Source: Chryseobacterium formosum
Lineage (GTDB): Bacteria; Bacteroidota; Bacteroidia; Flavobacteriales; Weeksellaceae
Assembly (NCBI RefSeq): GCF_026460885.1
Contig: NZ_JAOVZW010000024.1
Span: 1 to 64,000 of the forward strand
Reading direction: 5' to 3'
Length of the DNA: 64,000 bases
A program made the translations under genes and the position numbers. Below are positions 8,768 through 18,659 of the stretch, one piece after another. Position 1 is the stretch's first letter. Each line of letters begins with the position of its first letter. Under the pieces are notes generated by a model, which was given only the letters and a program-made list of their open reading frames with translations, was not told where the DNA came from and ran no database searches.

Positions 8768-10273
8768 TTAGAAACCAAGACCTACTGTAAATCCTCTTAC
8801 AGCATTAGGATAGTTTGCTAAAGAAGCTGCAGCTCCGGTTGTTGTATTTACAGTGTATAATTTTGTTTCTGCACCAACTGTTGCAACTAAATATGCTTTT
8901 TGGCTTGTACTTCCGATATCAAAACCATTGGCTCCTGTGATATTTAATCCTAAAGCACCCACTTCAACCAATGTTCCATTGTTTGGTGGATTTTGAAGAT
9001 ATAATTTATCCGTAGAATGATCAATTACAAATAGGGAAGTACTTGTTGCTCCTGCAAAGTTATTGGTATAGGCTGCAGAACCTAAGGTTGGAGTTCCAGG
9101 GTTAATTGCTCCGTCAACTGCGGTAACAGCTCCTGTAACTGGATCTAATCTTAAATTTTGTCCCAAATTACTTACAACTCTGATTTTATCAACTGTCGGA
9201 TTAAAATCAAAACCGAATTCTGTTCCGACAAGTGCCGTAGTAAGTGCTCCTGTTCCAACTTGAGTTGCTGCTCCGGTTCCTAAGTTAATTGTATAAATTC
9301 TGCTTGAATTTCCTAAAGCGTATAATTGTCCGTTTAACGGTCTGAAATCAATACCTAAAATATTTTCTCCTGTCTGAAGTCCTGTGATAGCTTTAGCTAC
9401 AGGTTGAGGATTATTAGGATTAAAAATTTGAAGAGCATTTGCTTCATTTACAGCGTAAGCTACAGCATTTGTAGGAATGGCTAAATCAAGAATTTTCTGT
9501 GAAAGGTTTCCGATGTTTGTTGCTTTTCCGTTAGATAAATCAACTCTGTAAAGACTGTTTTGGCTTCCAGATGTTGCCGCCATTAATGCAACAGTACTTT
9601 CTGGATTAATGTCGAAAGCAGCTTGTCCTGTAAAAGTAATACCTAAACTTCCTACTTCCACTAAAGTTCCGTTGTTTGGAGGATCTTGTTTAAATAGTTT
9701 TCCTGAAGTTGCATCTAAATCATATAAAACGGTTGATGCAGCTCCTGAAACACTATTTGTATAAGCAATACCCATAATAGATGAAGAAGTTGCAATACTT
9801 GTGTCCATTGCGGCAAGAGCTCCAGTTTCAGGGTTTAGACGAAGATTTTGACCGGTATTTGTTACCAATCTGATACGGTCTACTGTTGGATTAAAATCAA
9901 TTGAAGTAACCGTTCCTGAAATTGCAGGGGTGAAAGCTGTTGTACTCACAGGTCTTGCGCTTCCCGTTGAGGTATTGATAATATAAAACTTACTTGCATT
10001 AGAAACAGCATAAAGCTCTCCTGTTGCAGGTCTGAAATCAATACTTAATAATTTTTCACCAGATGGTAAACCAGCAATTGCTTTAGTTGAGGCAAAGGAA
10101 GCAGAATTGTTTGAGTTGAAAGCAACCAACTGATTGTTGTCGATCAATCCATAGACCATCATGTCGGGAGCTGGAGTAATCAATTCTGGAAGCATTTCAG
10201 CCACATCATCGTCACAAGAGATTACCGAGACAAAAGTAAATGCAGCTAAGCAGATGTAGGATAGTTTTTTCAT
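8768..10273 (-). CDS. DUF4394 lipoprotein, two tandem repeats
   Basis: A 501-residue secreted lipoprotein (lipobox VISC, Cys20). The body is two copies of a DUF4394 domain, about residues 40-265 and 270-500. Each has blocks like LLSIDFRPATGELYAVS and DFNPTVDRIRLVTNTGQNLR and a PPNNGTLVEVG block. The repeated short motifs suggest a beta-propeller-like fold. Function is not known for the family. A minus-strand TATTTTTG (10313-10320) is a good -7 box. The gene is monocistronic and convergent with the pump operon. Confidence 0.85.
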   Translation of the reverse strand: MKKLSYICLAAFTFVSVISCDDDVAEMLPELITPAPDMMVYGLIDNNQLVAFNSNNSASFASTKAIAGLPSGEKLLSIDFRPATGELYAVSNASKFYIINTSTGSARPVSTTAFTPAISGTVTSIDFNPTVDRIRLVTNTGQNLRLNPETGALAAMDTSIATSSSIMGIAYTNSVSGAASTVLYDLDATSGKLFKQDPPNNGTLVEVGSLGITFTGQAAFDINPESTVALMAATSGSQNSLYRVDLSNGKATNIGNLSQKILDLAIPTNAVAYAVNEANALQIFNPNNPQPVAKAITGLQTGENILGIDFRPLNGQLYALGNSSRIYTINLGTGAATQVGTGALTTALVGTEFGFDFNPTVDKIRVVSNLGQNLRLDPVTGAVTAVDGAINPGTPTLGSAAYTNNFAGATSTSLFVIDHSTDKLYLQNPPNNGTLVEVGALGLNITGANGFDIGSTSQKAYLVATVGAETKLYTVNTTTGAAASLANYPNAVRGFTVGLGF

Positions 10274-10446
10274 AATAATTTATTTTAAGGTTTTGTAATT
10301 CTATATACGAGGCAAAAATAATGCTGGATTTTAATAAACAGTTTTTTTTAAAACATTTTTTTGTTTAAATTTGCAATTCTGTTTACAGAAAACACCACGG
10401 TTTGTAACTTTCTGGGTTTAATATAAAACTTTTTTTCATAAAAAGA

Positions 10447-10475
10447 TTTTGGTATATAAAAATTCATTATATTTG
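10447..10475 (+). promoter_or_regulatory. Promoter of tuf
   Basis: TTTTG (10447-10451) and TATATTTG (10468-10475) match the Bacteroidota -33/-7 elements with a 16-nt spacer, slightly short. The start codon of tuf is 46 nt downstream. A second possible -7 box, TAAATTTG, lies upstream at 10366-10373. Confidence 0.65.
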
Positions 10476-10520
10476 CACACCGAAAATTTGAATAAAACAA
10501 TAAAATAAATAATTTAAATC

Positions 10521-11735
10521 ATGGCAAAGGAAACGTTTAATCGTAACAAACCACACTTGAACATTGGTACTATTGGTCACGTTGACCATGGTAAAACTAC
10601 ACTTACTGCAGCTATTTCTGCTGTATTGGCGAGCAAAGGTCTTGCTGAGAAGAAAGATTTCTCTGCTATTGACTCTGCTCCAGAAGAAAAAGAAAGAGGG
10701 ATTACTATCAATACTGCTCACATCGAGTACGAAACTGAAAAAAGACACTACGCTCACGTTGACTGTCCAGGTCACGCGGATTACGTAAAGAACATGGTAA
10801 CTGGTGCTGCTCAGATGGACGGTGCTATCGTTGTATGTGCTGCTACAGACGGACCAATGCCTCAAACTAGAGAGCATATCCTTCTTTGTCGTCAGGTAAA
10901 CGTACCAAGAATCGTTGTTTTCATGAACAAAGTTGACATGGTTGACGATGCTGAGTTATTAGAGCTTGTTGAAATGGAACTTAGAGACTTATTGTCTACT
11001 TACGAATTCGACGGAGATAACTCTCCAGTAATTCAAGGTTCTGCTTTAGGTGCTCTTACAGCTGCTACTGCTGAAGGAGGTGCTAAAACTGATGACCAAT
11101 GGTTCAAATCTGTTGAGCAATTAATGGATGCTGTTGACGAATGGATCGAGCAACCACCAAGAGATACTGATAAGCCTTTCTTGATGCCAATCGAAGACGT
11201 ATTCTCTATTACAGGTAGAGGTACTGTTGCAACTGGTAGAATCGAAGCTGGTATTATCAACACAGGAGATCCTGTAGATATCATCGGTATGGGTGAAGAA
11301 AAATTAACTTCTACTATTACAGGAGTTGAAATGTTCAGAAAAATCCTAGATAGAGGAGAAGCTGGAGATAACGTAGGTCTATTGTTGAGAGGTATTGAAA
11401 AAACTGACATCAAGAGAGGTATGGTTATCGCTAAGAAAGATTCTGTGAAGCCTCACAAGAAATTCAAAGCTTCAGTTTATATCCTTTCTAAGGAAGAAGG
11501 TGGACGTCATACTCCATTCCACAACAAATATCGTCCTCAGTTCTACGTAAGAACTACTGACGTTACAGGTGAGATCTTCTTACCAGAAGGTGTAGAAATG
11601 GTAATGCCTGGTGATAACTTAGAAATCACTGTAGAATTGTTACAACCAATCGCTCTTAACGTAGGTCTTAGATTTGCGATCAGAGAAGGAGGTAGAACAG
11701 TTGGTTCAGGTCAGGTAACTGAAATCTTAGACTAA
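10521..11735 (+). CDS. tuf: Translation elongation factor Tu
   Basis: A 404-residue GTPase that delivers aminoacyl-tRNA to the ribosome. It shows G1 GHVDHGKT (19-26), switch-2 DCPGH (from D81), G4 NKVD (136-139) and a complete three-domain layout ending [11 protein letters not shown]. It is a few residues longer than E. coli EF-Tu because of an insertion around [14 protein letters not shown]. It heads the tuf-tRNA-Trp-secE-nusG block typical of many bacteria. Codon use is strongly biased, as expected of a highly expressed gene. Confidence 0.99.
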   Translation: MAKETFNRNKPHLNIGTIGHVDHGKTTLTAAISAVLASKGLAEKKDFSAIDSAPEEKERGITINTAHIEYETEKRHYAHVDCPGHADYVKNMVTGAAQMDGAIVVCAATDGPMPQTREHILLCRQVNVPRIVVFMNKVDMVDDAELLELVEMELRDLLSTYEFDGDNSPVIQGSALGALTAATAEGGAKTDDQWFKSVEQLMDAVDEWIEQPPRDTDKPFLMPIEDVFSITGRGTVATGRIEAGIINTGDPVDIIGMGEEKLTSTITGVEMFRKILDRGEAGDNVGLLLRGIEKTDIKRGMVIAKKDSVKPHKKFKASVYILSKEEGGRHTPFHNKYRPQFYVRTTDVTGEIFLPEGVEMVMPGDNLEITVELLQPIALNVGLRFAIREGGRTVGSGQVTEILD

Positions 11736-11790
11736 TCATCTTAAAATAAATTAAAGTTCCGTAAGGAAACTTACGGAACTTTATAAATCT

Positions 11791-11861
11791 ACGGGCATCG
11801 TCCAATGGTAGGATACCGGTCTCCAACACCGTTGATCAGGGTTCGAATCCTTGTGCCCGTG
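11791..11861 (+). tRNA. tRNA-Trp (CCA)
   Basis: The acceptor ACGGGCA pairs with TGCCCGT and the discriminator is G. The anticodon loop CTCCAAC has CCA, and the T loop is GGTTCGAATCC. One mismatch is seen at the top of the anticodon stem. It lies between tuf and secE, its standard position, only 12 nt before secE. Confidence 0.95.
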
Positions 11862-11873
11862 CAAATATAAATT

Positions 11874-12080
11874 ATGAGTGCATTTGTCGATTTTTTAAAA
11901 GGTTCTTATAACGAATTTAGACATAAAGTGGAGTGGCCAAAATGGTCAGACTTACAGTCTTCTACTATTGTAGTTACTGTTGCAACTGTTATTTTAGCGT
12001 TATTTACTTTCGGCGTTGATGAGTTGTTTTCAAAATCAATCAGCAACATCTTAGGAATATTAATTAACAGCTTCAACTAA
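11874..12080 (+). CDS. secE: SecE, preprotein translocase subunit
   Basis: A 68-residue inner-membrane subunit of the Sec translocon. It has the conserved amphipathic segment FRHKVEWPKWSDLQSSTIVV (about 17-36), followed by a single transmembrane helix (about 32-53). It belongs to the short, one-helix SecE type found in most bacteria. It sits between tRNA-Trp and nusG, 19 nt upstream of nusG. Confidence 0.95.
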   Translation: MSAFVDFLKGSYNEFRHKVEWPKWSDLQSSTIVVTVATVILALFTFGVDELFSKSISNILGILINSFN

Positions 12081-12099
12081 CAAAAAGTAATTTCCCATA

Positions 12100-12642
12100 A
12101 TGAGCGAATTAAAATGGTATGTGCTGAAAGCAATCAGCGGACAGGAAAATAAAGTGAAAAACTATATTGAGACGGAAATCAAACGTTTAGGATTTGAGCA
12201 GTACGTTACTCAGGTGGTTATTCCTATGGAAAAGGTAATTCAGCTTAGAAATGGCAAGAAAGTTCCTAAAGAAAGACCTTATTACCCAGGTTATCTGATG
12301 GTTGAAGCAGACTTAATGGGAGAGATTCCTCACGTAATTAAAAATATTCCGGGTGTAATTTCTTTCTTAAGCTTAACTAAAGGTGGAGATCCTGTACCGA
12401 TGAGAAAATCTGAGGTAAACAGAATGTTAGGTAGAATGGATGAACTTTCAGAATTTGCTACTGATGCTGAAATTCCGTTTATCGTTGGTGAAAACGTTAA
12501 AGTGATCGATGGTCCTTTCAACGGATTCAACGGAACAGTTGAAAAAATTCTTGAGGATAAGAAGAAAATTGAAGTTTCAGTTTTAATCTTCGGAAGAAAA
12601 ACTCCAATGGAGTTGAGCTACATGCAAGTAGAAAAAGTATAA
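12100..12642 (+). CDS. nusG: Transcription antitermination factor NusG
   Basis: A 180-residue transcription elongation factor that links RNA polymerase to Rho or the ribosome. The N-terminal NGN domain starts WYVLKAISGQENKVKNYIE and carries PYYPGYLMVEA. The C-terminal KOW domain contains VIDGPFNGFNGTVE. Its usual next gene, rplK, is displaced here: a terminator and a minus-strand gene intervene. Confidence 0.98.
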   Translation: MSELKWYVLKAISGQENKVKNYIETEIKRLGFEQYVTQVVIPMEKVIQLRNGKKVPKERPYYPGYLMVEADLMGEIPHVIKNIPGVISFLSLTKGGDPVPMRKSEVNRMLGRMDELSEFATDAEIPFIVGENVKVIDGPFNGFNGTVEKILEDKKKIEVSVLIFGRKTPMELSYMQVEKV

Positions 12643-12660
12643 AACAATACTTAATTATAT

Positions 12661-12689
12661 AAACCACCTTTTTTAAAGGTGGTTTTTTT
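12661..12689 (+). terminator. Terminator after nusG
   Basis: A stem AACCACCTTT/AAAGGTGGTT is followed by seven T. It separates the tuf-nusG transcript from the ribosomal protein genes, which therefore need their own promoter (found at 14811-14841). Confidence 0.88.
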
Positions 12690-12769
12690 ATGCCGTAATC
12701 ATAAGTATGTTTAGAACGAGTTATTATTTAAATAAAACTGTTAGTTAAATTTAATTAGGTATAATAAGA

Positions 12770-14632
12770 TTAATTGTTTTGCCATCTTTCATGATAGGCA
12801 TCTGGTCTGGTGCAATGGTATTCGGTAATACTTTTAGATTCATTATCTGTAGTATGATCTAAAATTAATTTATTTCCAAATGTATCCAGCAAAATGTACG
12901 ATGGTCTATAATGATTAGAATCTTGTATTTGTCCGCAAGCAATTCCGTTTTGAACCACTGTTATGCTTTCGTACTCTGGTTTTGTAATAATGTTAGAGCT
13001 TTCATCTTTCAATCCGTACAGAAACTGCTCAGTTTCTCCTTCTTTATTTGCTTTAATCTGAAAAGGAAAGACCCTTCTCTGATTTCTGAAAAACTGCTTT
13101 ATTTCGCTAAAATCGCCTTTTAGATCAGAAATGATCACTTTTTTATCTGGAGCAATCAGTTGTGTGAGATTTTCAGCTTTAGCAATAAAATAGTTTCCGT
13201 AATTTCCCTCATTGTCAAAAAAACTTTCAATGTTTTTATAAATCGTAGGTAGAATAGATTTCCCTTTATAATTGATAAGCCCATATTTATTGTTACTTAT
13301 TACTATGATGTTTTCTCCATAGTTTCGAATTTCATCATATATAAATGGTGTGAGTATTTTTCCATCCCGGCTTATTATCCCGCTTTTCTTAAAATTGTCC
13401 GTTTTGGCTGTAGCATAATTATAATTCTCAAAACTATCAATCATGTCATAAGTCGGTTTGGCAAGTATTTTTCCTGACTCATCCATAATTCCCCATTTTC
13501 CATTTTGTGAAAAAACAATTCTGCCATTTCGGACATGAGAATTTTCTGCTGTTATAGCAATTTTCATGAAATCTTTTGTGAAGTAAACTATAGAATCATT
13601 ATGTTTTCTTGCATAAAAATTCATCAGCTTATCTTCTTTTCCGGAAGAAAGGCCTACATCTTTATAAATGCTGTCAATTACCAATTTTCCCGTACTATTA
13701 ATAAGACCAAAGTTTTTATCATTTTTAATCGTGTAATATTCATCTGAGGATTTTCCGAGATAATTTGCTGTGATGATCGTTTTCCCGTCTTTTCGTAAAA
13801 GTGTATATTTTTCTCCGGATCGTACTATGAAAACATCCATGTCATTTCCGTAATTAGAGTAGTTATCTTGGTCTGAAAAATTGTAATTGATATTAATTTT
13901 CACATCACTCAGTCTTTCACCTGTTTGTTGATTAAGAAGATAACGAGCGCCATCTTGTTGCCCAAAAAGAAAGTTCTTGTGCTCATTAATGTAGTAGAAG
14001 ATAAAATCAGTGAGCTGCTTGCCATCTTTGTTTATCAGAGCCCATTTACCATTGTTTTTTATTGCAGTGACTTTTTTAAATGACAAAATATCGTCAAATT
14101 CTGTAGGAATTATTTCCGTTCCGGATTTATCAATTAACCCTTTTTTATTACCAGAGGTTGTTACTATTGAAGCATAAGGATTAAAGAATGGCTCAGAATT
14201 ATTATAAGCAAAATAAAATGTAATGTCATCATAATCTTTGTAAGTCAACATATTTCCATTGATGTCTAAAAGACCTGTAAGGTTTACATTACCTAAATTT
14301 CCGGTTCTGGGATGTTTTCTTTGAGCAGTATATGTTGCTTTGCAAATGCCATCGTGAAAATCTGTCAGGAAGATATACTTTGTTTCTATCACTTCATTTC
14401 CGTTTTCATCGATATATCCCCACCCTTTGTATTTCTTAAATACTTTTGCCAGTTTCTTTAAAGGTTTTTTCTGTGCGACAAAAAAGTCACCTACAAGATC
14501 ATATTTTCCAGATTTTGCAATTTCAGGTAAAATATTTTCTGAATTTTTATTCTTAGTTAAATCTGATTTTTGACTAAAAACAAGAATGCTGTTAAAAAAA
14601 ACTGACAGAAAAAAGATGATTCTTATTAACAT
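12770..14632 (-). CDS. Secreted WG-repeat protein
   Basis: A 620-residue protein with a signal peptide (1-20, ending LVFSQ). The body is a long run of WG/KWG-type repeats, for example GWGYIDENGNEVIETKY, GKWALINKDGKQL and GKWGIMDESGKILAKPTY, spaced by roughly 40-60 residues. Repeats of this kind are assumed to form beta-rich surfaces; function is unknown. It is on the strand opposite to its neighbours and splits nusG from rplK, which is unusual. No T9SS sorting tail is visible, so it may stay periplasmic or be exported by another route. Confidence 0.85.
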   Translation of the reverse strand: MLIRIIFFLSVFFNSILVFSQKSDLTKNKNSENILPEIAKSGKYDLVGDFFVAQKKPLKKLAKVFKKYKGWGYIDENGNEVIETKYIFLTDFHDGICKATYTAQRKHPRTGNLGNVNLTGLLDINGNMLTYKDYDDITFYFAYNNSEPFFNPYASIVTTSGNKKGLIDKSGTEIIPTEFDDILSFKKVTAIKNNGKWALINKDGKQLTDFIFYYINEHKNFLFGQQDGARYLLNQQTGERLSDVKININYNFSDQDNYSNYGNDMDVFIVRSGEKYTLLRKDGKTIITANYLGKSSDEYYTIKNDKNFGLINSTGKLVIDSIYKDVGLSSGKEDKLMNFYARKHNDSIVYFTKDFMKIAITAENSHVRNGRIVFSQNGKWGIMDESGKILAKPTYDMIDSFENYNYATAKTDNFKKSGIISRDGKILTPFIYDEIRNYGENIIVISNNKYGLINYKGKSILPTIYKNIESFFDNEGNYGNYFIAKAENLTQLIAPDKKVIISDLKGDFSEIKQFFRNQRRVFPFQIKANKEGETEQFLYGLKDESSNIITKPEYESITVVQNGIACGQIQDSNHYRPSYILLDTFGNKLILDHTTDNESKSITEYHCTRPDAYHERWQNN

Positions 14633-14810
14633 ATTTTTGCAGGATTGATTTATCTAAAGTAAAAAAATAAAAGTAATAATTTGAAATGCTATTTAAATGT
14701 AATATAGAAGGCTGACTGATAAAATTATTTAGCAAGTAAATTTATTAAAATGAATTTCGATATTTTATTATTAAATAATATTTAATTTCTGAAATTTAAT
14801 GAGTTAAGTA

Positions 14811-14841
14811 TTTGCTAATTAAAATTTATTTCATAATTTTG
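14811..14841 (+). promoter_or_regulatory. Promoter of the rplK-rplL operon
   Basis: TTTG (14811-14814), a 19-nt spacer and TAATTTTG (14834-14841) match the Bacteroidota consensus exactly. Transcription would start near 14848, giving a leader of about 90 nt. Confidence 0.85.
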
Positions 14842-14851
14842 CAGTCCGAAA

Positions 14852-14886
14852 AGTAGGTTTACTTTATGTGAGTGCGGTAACCTGCT
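14852..14886 (+). other. Leader hairpin upstream of rplK
   Basis: AGTAGGTTT and TAACCTGCT flank a loop of about 17 nt and can pair (with G-U). The position, just after the transcription start and before rplK, suits an autoregulatory ribosomal protein leader, but no known L1/L10 motif was confirmed. Confidence 0.4.
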
Positions 14887-14938
14887 GAATAATAAATGCT
14901 TCCAAACTCATTAATTATTCAAATTTAAAAAACAAACA

Positions 14939-15385
14939 ATGGCTAAAAAAGTCTTTAAAATGGTTAAGCTCCAAGTAAAAGGAGGAGCAGCAAACCCATC
15001 TCCACCAGTAGGTCCAGCTTTGGGTTCTGCAGGTGTGAACATCATGGAGTTTTGTAAGCAATTTAACGGAAGAACTCAAGATAAGCCAGGACAAGTTTTA
15101 CCTGTAGTAATTACAGTATACGAAGACAAATCTTTTGAATTCGTAATTAAAACTCCTCCTGCAGCAATCCAGTTAATGGATGCGGCTAAAATCAAGGGTG
15201 GTTCTGGAGAACCAAACAGAAACAAAGTAGGTGCTGTATCTTGGACTCAGGTTCAAAAGATCGCTGAAGACAAGATGACTGATCTTAACTGTTTCACAAT
15301 GGATTCTGCAGTTTCTATGGTTGCAGGTACTGCAAGATCTATGGGATTAAGAGTAACAGGAACTAAACCAACTTTTAACGCTTAA
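14939..15385 (+). CDS. rplK: 50S ribosomal protein L11
   Basis: A 148-residue protein of the GTPase-associated centre. The start [20 protein letters not shown] and the C-terminal RNA-binding part [12 protein letters not shown] are characteristic. It is the first gene of rplK-rplA-rplJ-rplL, 11 nt before rplA. Confidence 0.98.
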   Translation: MAKKVFKMVKLQVKGGAANPSPPVGPALGSAGVNIMEFCKQFNGRTQDKPGQVLPVVITVYEDKSFEFVIKTPPAAIQLMDAAKIKGGSGEPNRNKVGAVSWTQVQKIAEDKMTDLNCFTMDSAVSMVAGTARSMGLRVTGTKPTFNA

Positions 15386-15396
15386 TACTTAGAGAA

Positions 15397-16089
15397 ATGG
15401 CAAAATTGACTAAAAAGCAAAAAGAAGCTGCTAGCAAAGTAGAAAAAGGAAGAATCTATAACCTTGAAGAAGGTTCTGCTCTTGTAAAAGAGGTGAACAC
15501 TGCAAAGTTTGATGCTTCTGTAGATATCGCTGTAAGATTGGGTGTAGATCCAAGAAAAGCAAACCAAATGGTAAGAGGTGTAGTATCTCTTCCTCACGGA
15601 ACTGGTAAAGATGTTAAAGTTTTGGCTTTAGTAACTCCAGATAAAGAAGCAGAAGCTAAAGCGGCTGGTGCTGATTATGTAGGTCTTGACGAATATTTAC
15701 AAAAAATCAAAGAAGGTTGGACAGATGTTGACGTTATCGTTACAATGCCGGCTGTAATGGGTAAATTAGGACCATTGGGTAGAGTATTAGGACCAAGAGG
15801 TTTAATGCCTAACCCGAAATCAGGTACTGTTACTATGGAAATTGGTAAAGCAGTAACTGAAGTAAAAGCTGGTAAAATTGACTTTAAAGTAGACAAATAC
15901 GGTATTATCCACGCTGGTATTGGTAAAGTATCTTTCGATGCTGCTAAAATCAAGGAAAATGCTCAGGAATTGATCTCTACTTTGATCAAAATGAAGCCAA
16001 CTGCAGCTAAAGGTACTTATGTGAAGTCTATCTATTTGTCTTCTACAATGAGTCCTGGTATTGCAATCGATACTAAATCTGTTAACTAA
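15397..16089 (+). CDS. rplA: 50S ribosomal protein L1
   Basis: A 230-residue L1-stalk protein, also a translational repressor of its own operon in many bacteria. Signature segments are [15 protein letters not shown] and [20 protein letters not shown]. Length is normal. It lies between rplK and rplJ with short gaps. Confidence 0.98.
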   Translation: MAKLTKKQKEAASKVEKGRIYNLEEGSALVKEVNTAKFDASVDIAVRLGVDPRKANQMVRGVVSLPHGTGKDVKVLALVTPDKEAEAKAAGADYVGLDEYLQKIKEGWTDVDVIVTMPAVMGKLGPLGRVLGPRGLMPNPKSGTVTMEIGKAVTEVKAGKIDFKVDKYGIIHAGIGKVSFDAAKIKENAQELISTLIKMKPTAAKGTYVKSIYLSSTMSPGIAIDTKSVN

Positions 16090-16106
16090 TACTAAATCCT
16101 AAGACA

Positions 16107-16694
16107 ATGACAAAAGACCAAAAAGTTGTAGCGATACAAGAGATCAAAGACTTGCTTCAGGATGCTAAAGTAGTATATGTTGCAGATCTTGAAGGATTGA
16201 ATGCTGGTAAAGCTTCAGACTTCAGAAGACAAGCTTTCAAGCAAAACATCAAAGTAAAAGTTGTGAAAAACACACTTTTGCAAAAAGCAATGGAACAAAT
16301 TGACGGAGTAGATTTCTCTGAAATGTTTGGTACTTTCAAAGGTAACTCTGCTTTAATGATTGCTGAAACTGCTAACGCTCCAGCAAAATTAATCAAAGAC
16401 TTCAGAAAGAAAGAAGAAAAGCCGGCTTTAAAATCAGCTTTCGTACAAGAAACTTTCTATGTTGGTGACAATAACCTTGATGCTCTAGTAAGCATTAAGT
16501 CTAGAGAAGAAATGATCGGTGAAATCATCGGATTACTTCAGTCTCCAATCCAAAGAGTTGTTTCTGCTCTTCAAAACAAATCTGAAACTGTAGAAGCTAG
16601 CGCTGAAGAAGTTGCTGCACCTGCTGTGGAAGAAACTCCAGCTACTGAAACTCCAGAAGCTGCTGCAGAAGGAGAAGCTCCAGCTGCAGAATAA
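16107..16694 (+). CDS. rplJ: 50S ribosomal protein L10 with acidic tail
   Basis: A 195-residue base of the L7/L12 stalk. The N-terminal domain has VYVADLEGLNAGKASDFRRQ and KVVKNTLLQKA. The C-terminal helix that binds L7/L12 dimers covers about 135-155. After that comes an Ala/Glu/Pro-rich extension of about 35 residues (EETPATETPEAAAEGEAP) that E. coli L10 lacks. I do not know its role. Confidence 0.97.
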   Translation: MTKDQKVVAIQEIKDLLQDAKVVYVADLEGLNAGKASDFRRQAFKQNIKVKVVKNTLLQKAMEQIDGVDFSEMFGTFKGNSALMIAETANAPAKLIKDFRKKEEKPALKSAFVQETFYVGDNNLDALVSIKSREEMIGEIIGLLQSPIQRVVSALQNKSETVEASAEEVAAPAVEETPATETPEAAAEGEAPAAE

Positions 16695-16742
16695 TTAGAC
16701 TCTCAAAAAAATCAATCAATAATCAACAAAAACATTACAACA

Positions 16743-17108
16743 ATGTCAGATTTAAAAAATTTAGCTGAAACGCTAGTAAACTTAACAGTAAAAGACGTAA
16801 ATGAATTAGCTACTATCCTTAAGGATGAGTACGGAATTGAGCCAGCTGCTGCTGCTGTAGTAGTTGCTGCAGGTGGTGCTGAAGCTGCTGAAGAAAAGAC
16901 TGAATTCGACGTAATTCTTAAGTCTGCAGGTGCTTCTAAATTAGCTATCGTTAAATTGGTAAAAGATTTAACTGGTGCAGGTCTTAAAGAAGCTAAAGAT
17001 ATCGTAGACGGAGCTCCTTCTGCTATTAAAGAAGGTATCTCTAAAGACGAAGCTGAAGCTCTTAAGAAGCAATTAGAAGAAGCTGGTGCTGAAGTAGAAT
17101 TGAAATAA
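16743..17108 (+). CDS. rplL: 50S ribosomal protein L7/L12
   Basis: A 121-residue stalk protein that recruits translation factors. It has the N-terminal dimerisation helices, an Ala-rich hinge (about 36-52) and the C-terminal domain with [13 protein letters not shown]. It would normally be followed by rpoB; here a terminator and about 46 kb of accessory DNA follow. Confidence 0.98.
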   Translation: MSDLKNLAETLVNLTVKDVNELATILKDEYGIEPAAAAVVVAAGGAEAAEEKTEFDVILKSAGASKLAIVKLVKDLTGAGLKEAKDIVDGAPSAIKEGISKDEAEALKKQLEEAGAEVELK

Positions 17109-17128
17109 TTTTCAATTTTTAAATATAG

Positions 17129-17163
17129 AGAAGCGATAAACTTAGTTTATCGCTTCTTTTTTG
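17129..17163 (+). terminator. Strong terminator after rplL
   Basis: A 13-bp perfect stem (AGAAGCGATAAAC and its complement) with a 3-nt loop leads into seven T. It closes the ribosomal operon before any rpoB. The 17164-17432 stretch after it holds no gene that I can see. Confidence 0.92.
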
Positions 17164-17432
17164 TTTTGTAAAAGTAATTTTGAATCCATAATTGTTTAAA
17201 AATCTTTATAATTTTAAAAATTAGTTTAGTTACGAAAGGAAATATTGGCTCTTACTAGTCAAAAATAATATCAAGCTTAGTCTCAATAAAGCTTTTATTG
17301 AAAGTGATTTCAAGTTCTAATTGATGTGATTTAAAATAAAATATTTTTACTTTTTTTTGCACACCTGATGAAATTTATTCATTATAAATGTACAATTATC
17401 ATAAATGTTATGACTTAAATCATAAAGTTGTG

Positions 17433-17440
17433 TAAATTTG
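17433..17440 (+). promoter_or_regulatory. -7 box of the gene at 17484
   Basis: TAAATTTG matches the Bacteroidota -7 element 43 nt before the start codon. No clear -33 TTTG is seen at the usual distance. Confidence 0.45.
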
Positions 17441-17483
17441 CAAACGAAATTCCTTCAAATCTAATAAATACATCTTCTTTATT

Positions 17484-17858
17484 TTGGAAAAAACAAAAAT
17501 TCTTTTTTCGGTACTGCTTTTCATCCTTTTATCCTTTACAAATACTTTGTTTGCACAATCAAAAGATTCGGTAGCTCAACTGAAGATGCCCAAACCAACA
17601 ATTGCTTTAAAAGACGGTGCAACACTTTTTTCGGCCGATAAATCATTTAATAGCCAAATTTCTGATAATAAAATTGTGCATGACAAAGCAAGTATTGCCA
17701 ATTATGATAACAAAAAAGATTCAAAAAAACTAGAAATGGTGACTCCAAAGCAAAGTAGCAGAACAGTAACAAAAAATACTGAGACAAAAAAACAAAAGGA
17801 AAGTAATAAAGAGAAAGATAAAAACACTGAAAAGAGAGAAAAAAAAGGTGTGCCATAG
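17484..17858 (+). CDS. Small secreted protein, paralogue of the gene at 63295
   Basis: A 124-residue unrecognised protein with a signal peptide (about 1-24, ending TLFAQ). The mature part begins PTIALKDGATLFSADKSFN, which matches PTISLKGGAAIYSADQNFN in the gene at 63295. The C-terminal 50 residues are Lys/Glu-rich and low in complexity. The frame opens at a TTG codon; no ATG gives the signal peptide. It is the first gene after the ribosomal operon. The shared motif marks a family, but I cannot name a function. Confidence 0.65.
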   Translation: MEKTKILFSVLLFILLSFTNTLFAQSKDSVAQLKMPKPTIALKDGATLFSADKSFNSQISDNKIVHDKASIANYDNKKDSKKLEMVTPKQSSRTVTKNTETKKQKESNKEKDKNTEKREKKGVP

Positions 17859-17915
17859 ATTTGTACTATATCTTATCAATTATAGAACAAACATACCTCT
17901 TATAATCTAATAAAT

Positions 17916-17948
17916 ATTCCCCTTGCATATTAGTAAGGGAATTTTTAT
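17916..17948 (+). terminator. Terminator after the gene at 17484
   Basis: ATTCCCCTT and AAGGGAAT pair (one bulge) and are followed by TTTTTATTT. From 17949 to 18520 I see no gene, only AT-rich sequence with fragments resembling the dispersed repeats. Confidence 0.65.
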
Positions 17949-18547
17949 TTACTACCATTAAGTTTTATTTTGTAGTGATCGTTGTCAATAAATAAGTTTA
18001 AAATTGTCATATCTTGACCAATATAAAATATGTTGCGAATGTAATTGTTTTTATTTATTTTTAAATAAGCATAAAATGTTATACGTAAAATAGTTTACTG
18101 TTAATGAATGCATTATTGTAAAATAAATATTTAGTCGAAAATAATCAACTTGAAGTTATGGCTTATTCTACGAAACAAAATTTTTCAAATCCTCATTCTT
18201 TAAAATAATTAAACGTTGATATGTAATCCTTCACCTGAAATCTACGCAGTAGTTAGTTTACAATAAGAAATAAAATTCTCCATCCTCAGAGGGGGTGGAT
18301 ATGATAGGGATAGCTAAAAAGTATACCAACACAGATGAAGATAAATTATGCATTTGAGTTTTTACAGAGCAAATTGTATGTACGTTAAATATTTTTTTCA
18401 ATGTTATCTCCAAGTGTAAAACAACCTTCAATAAAATACTGTTACTGCATTTGATAGATAACTTTGTACATGATTACAGAAATTCAAGTGTTAATTTTTT
18501 AAATTCTTAAAAATTATTCTTATCTATGTGAGTAAAATCATTATAAA

Positions 18548-18652
18548 TTGTTTAAAATTGATTTATACCAAGTTATTGGTGCTGTAATTATTGGTTTAGT
18601 TTTTGGGTTTATTGTAAGATATTATTTGAAAAACAAAAGCAAAAAATTGTAA
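18548..18652 (+). CDS. Tiny one-helix membrane protein (copy 1 of 3)
   Basis: A 34-residue frame opening at TTG, with core YQVIGAVIIGLVFGFIV and a basic tail (KNKSKKL). The same protein is encoded at 40173-40271 (ATG start) and, frameshifted, at 28414-28511. A -7-like TATCTATG lies at 18521-18528, a similar distance upstream as in the other copies. The layout is a short N-terminus, one Gly-rich membrane helix and a cationic end. It resembles the N-terminal helix of the larger proteins at 34832 and 40324. Function unknown; the non-ATG start may mean this copy is decaying. Confidence 0.5.
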   Translation: MFKIDLYQVIGAVIIGLVFGFIVRYYLKNKSKKL

Positions 18653-18659
18653 ACTTATA

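Noticed and set aside
10467-10877. Minus-strand frame opposite tuf
   Set aside because: It is the codon-bias shadow of a highly expressed gene, like the frames opposite rplA and rplJ.
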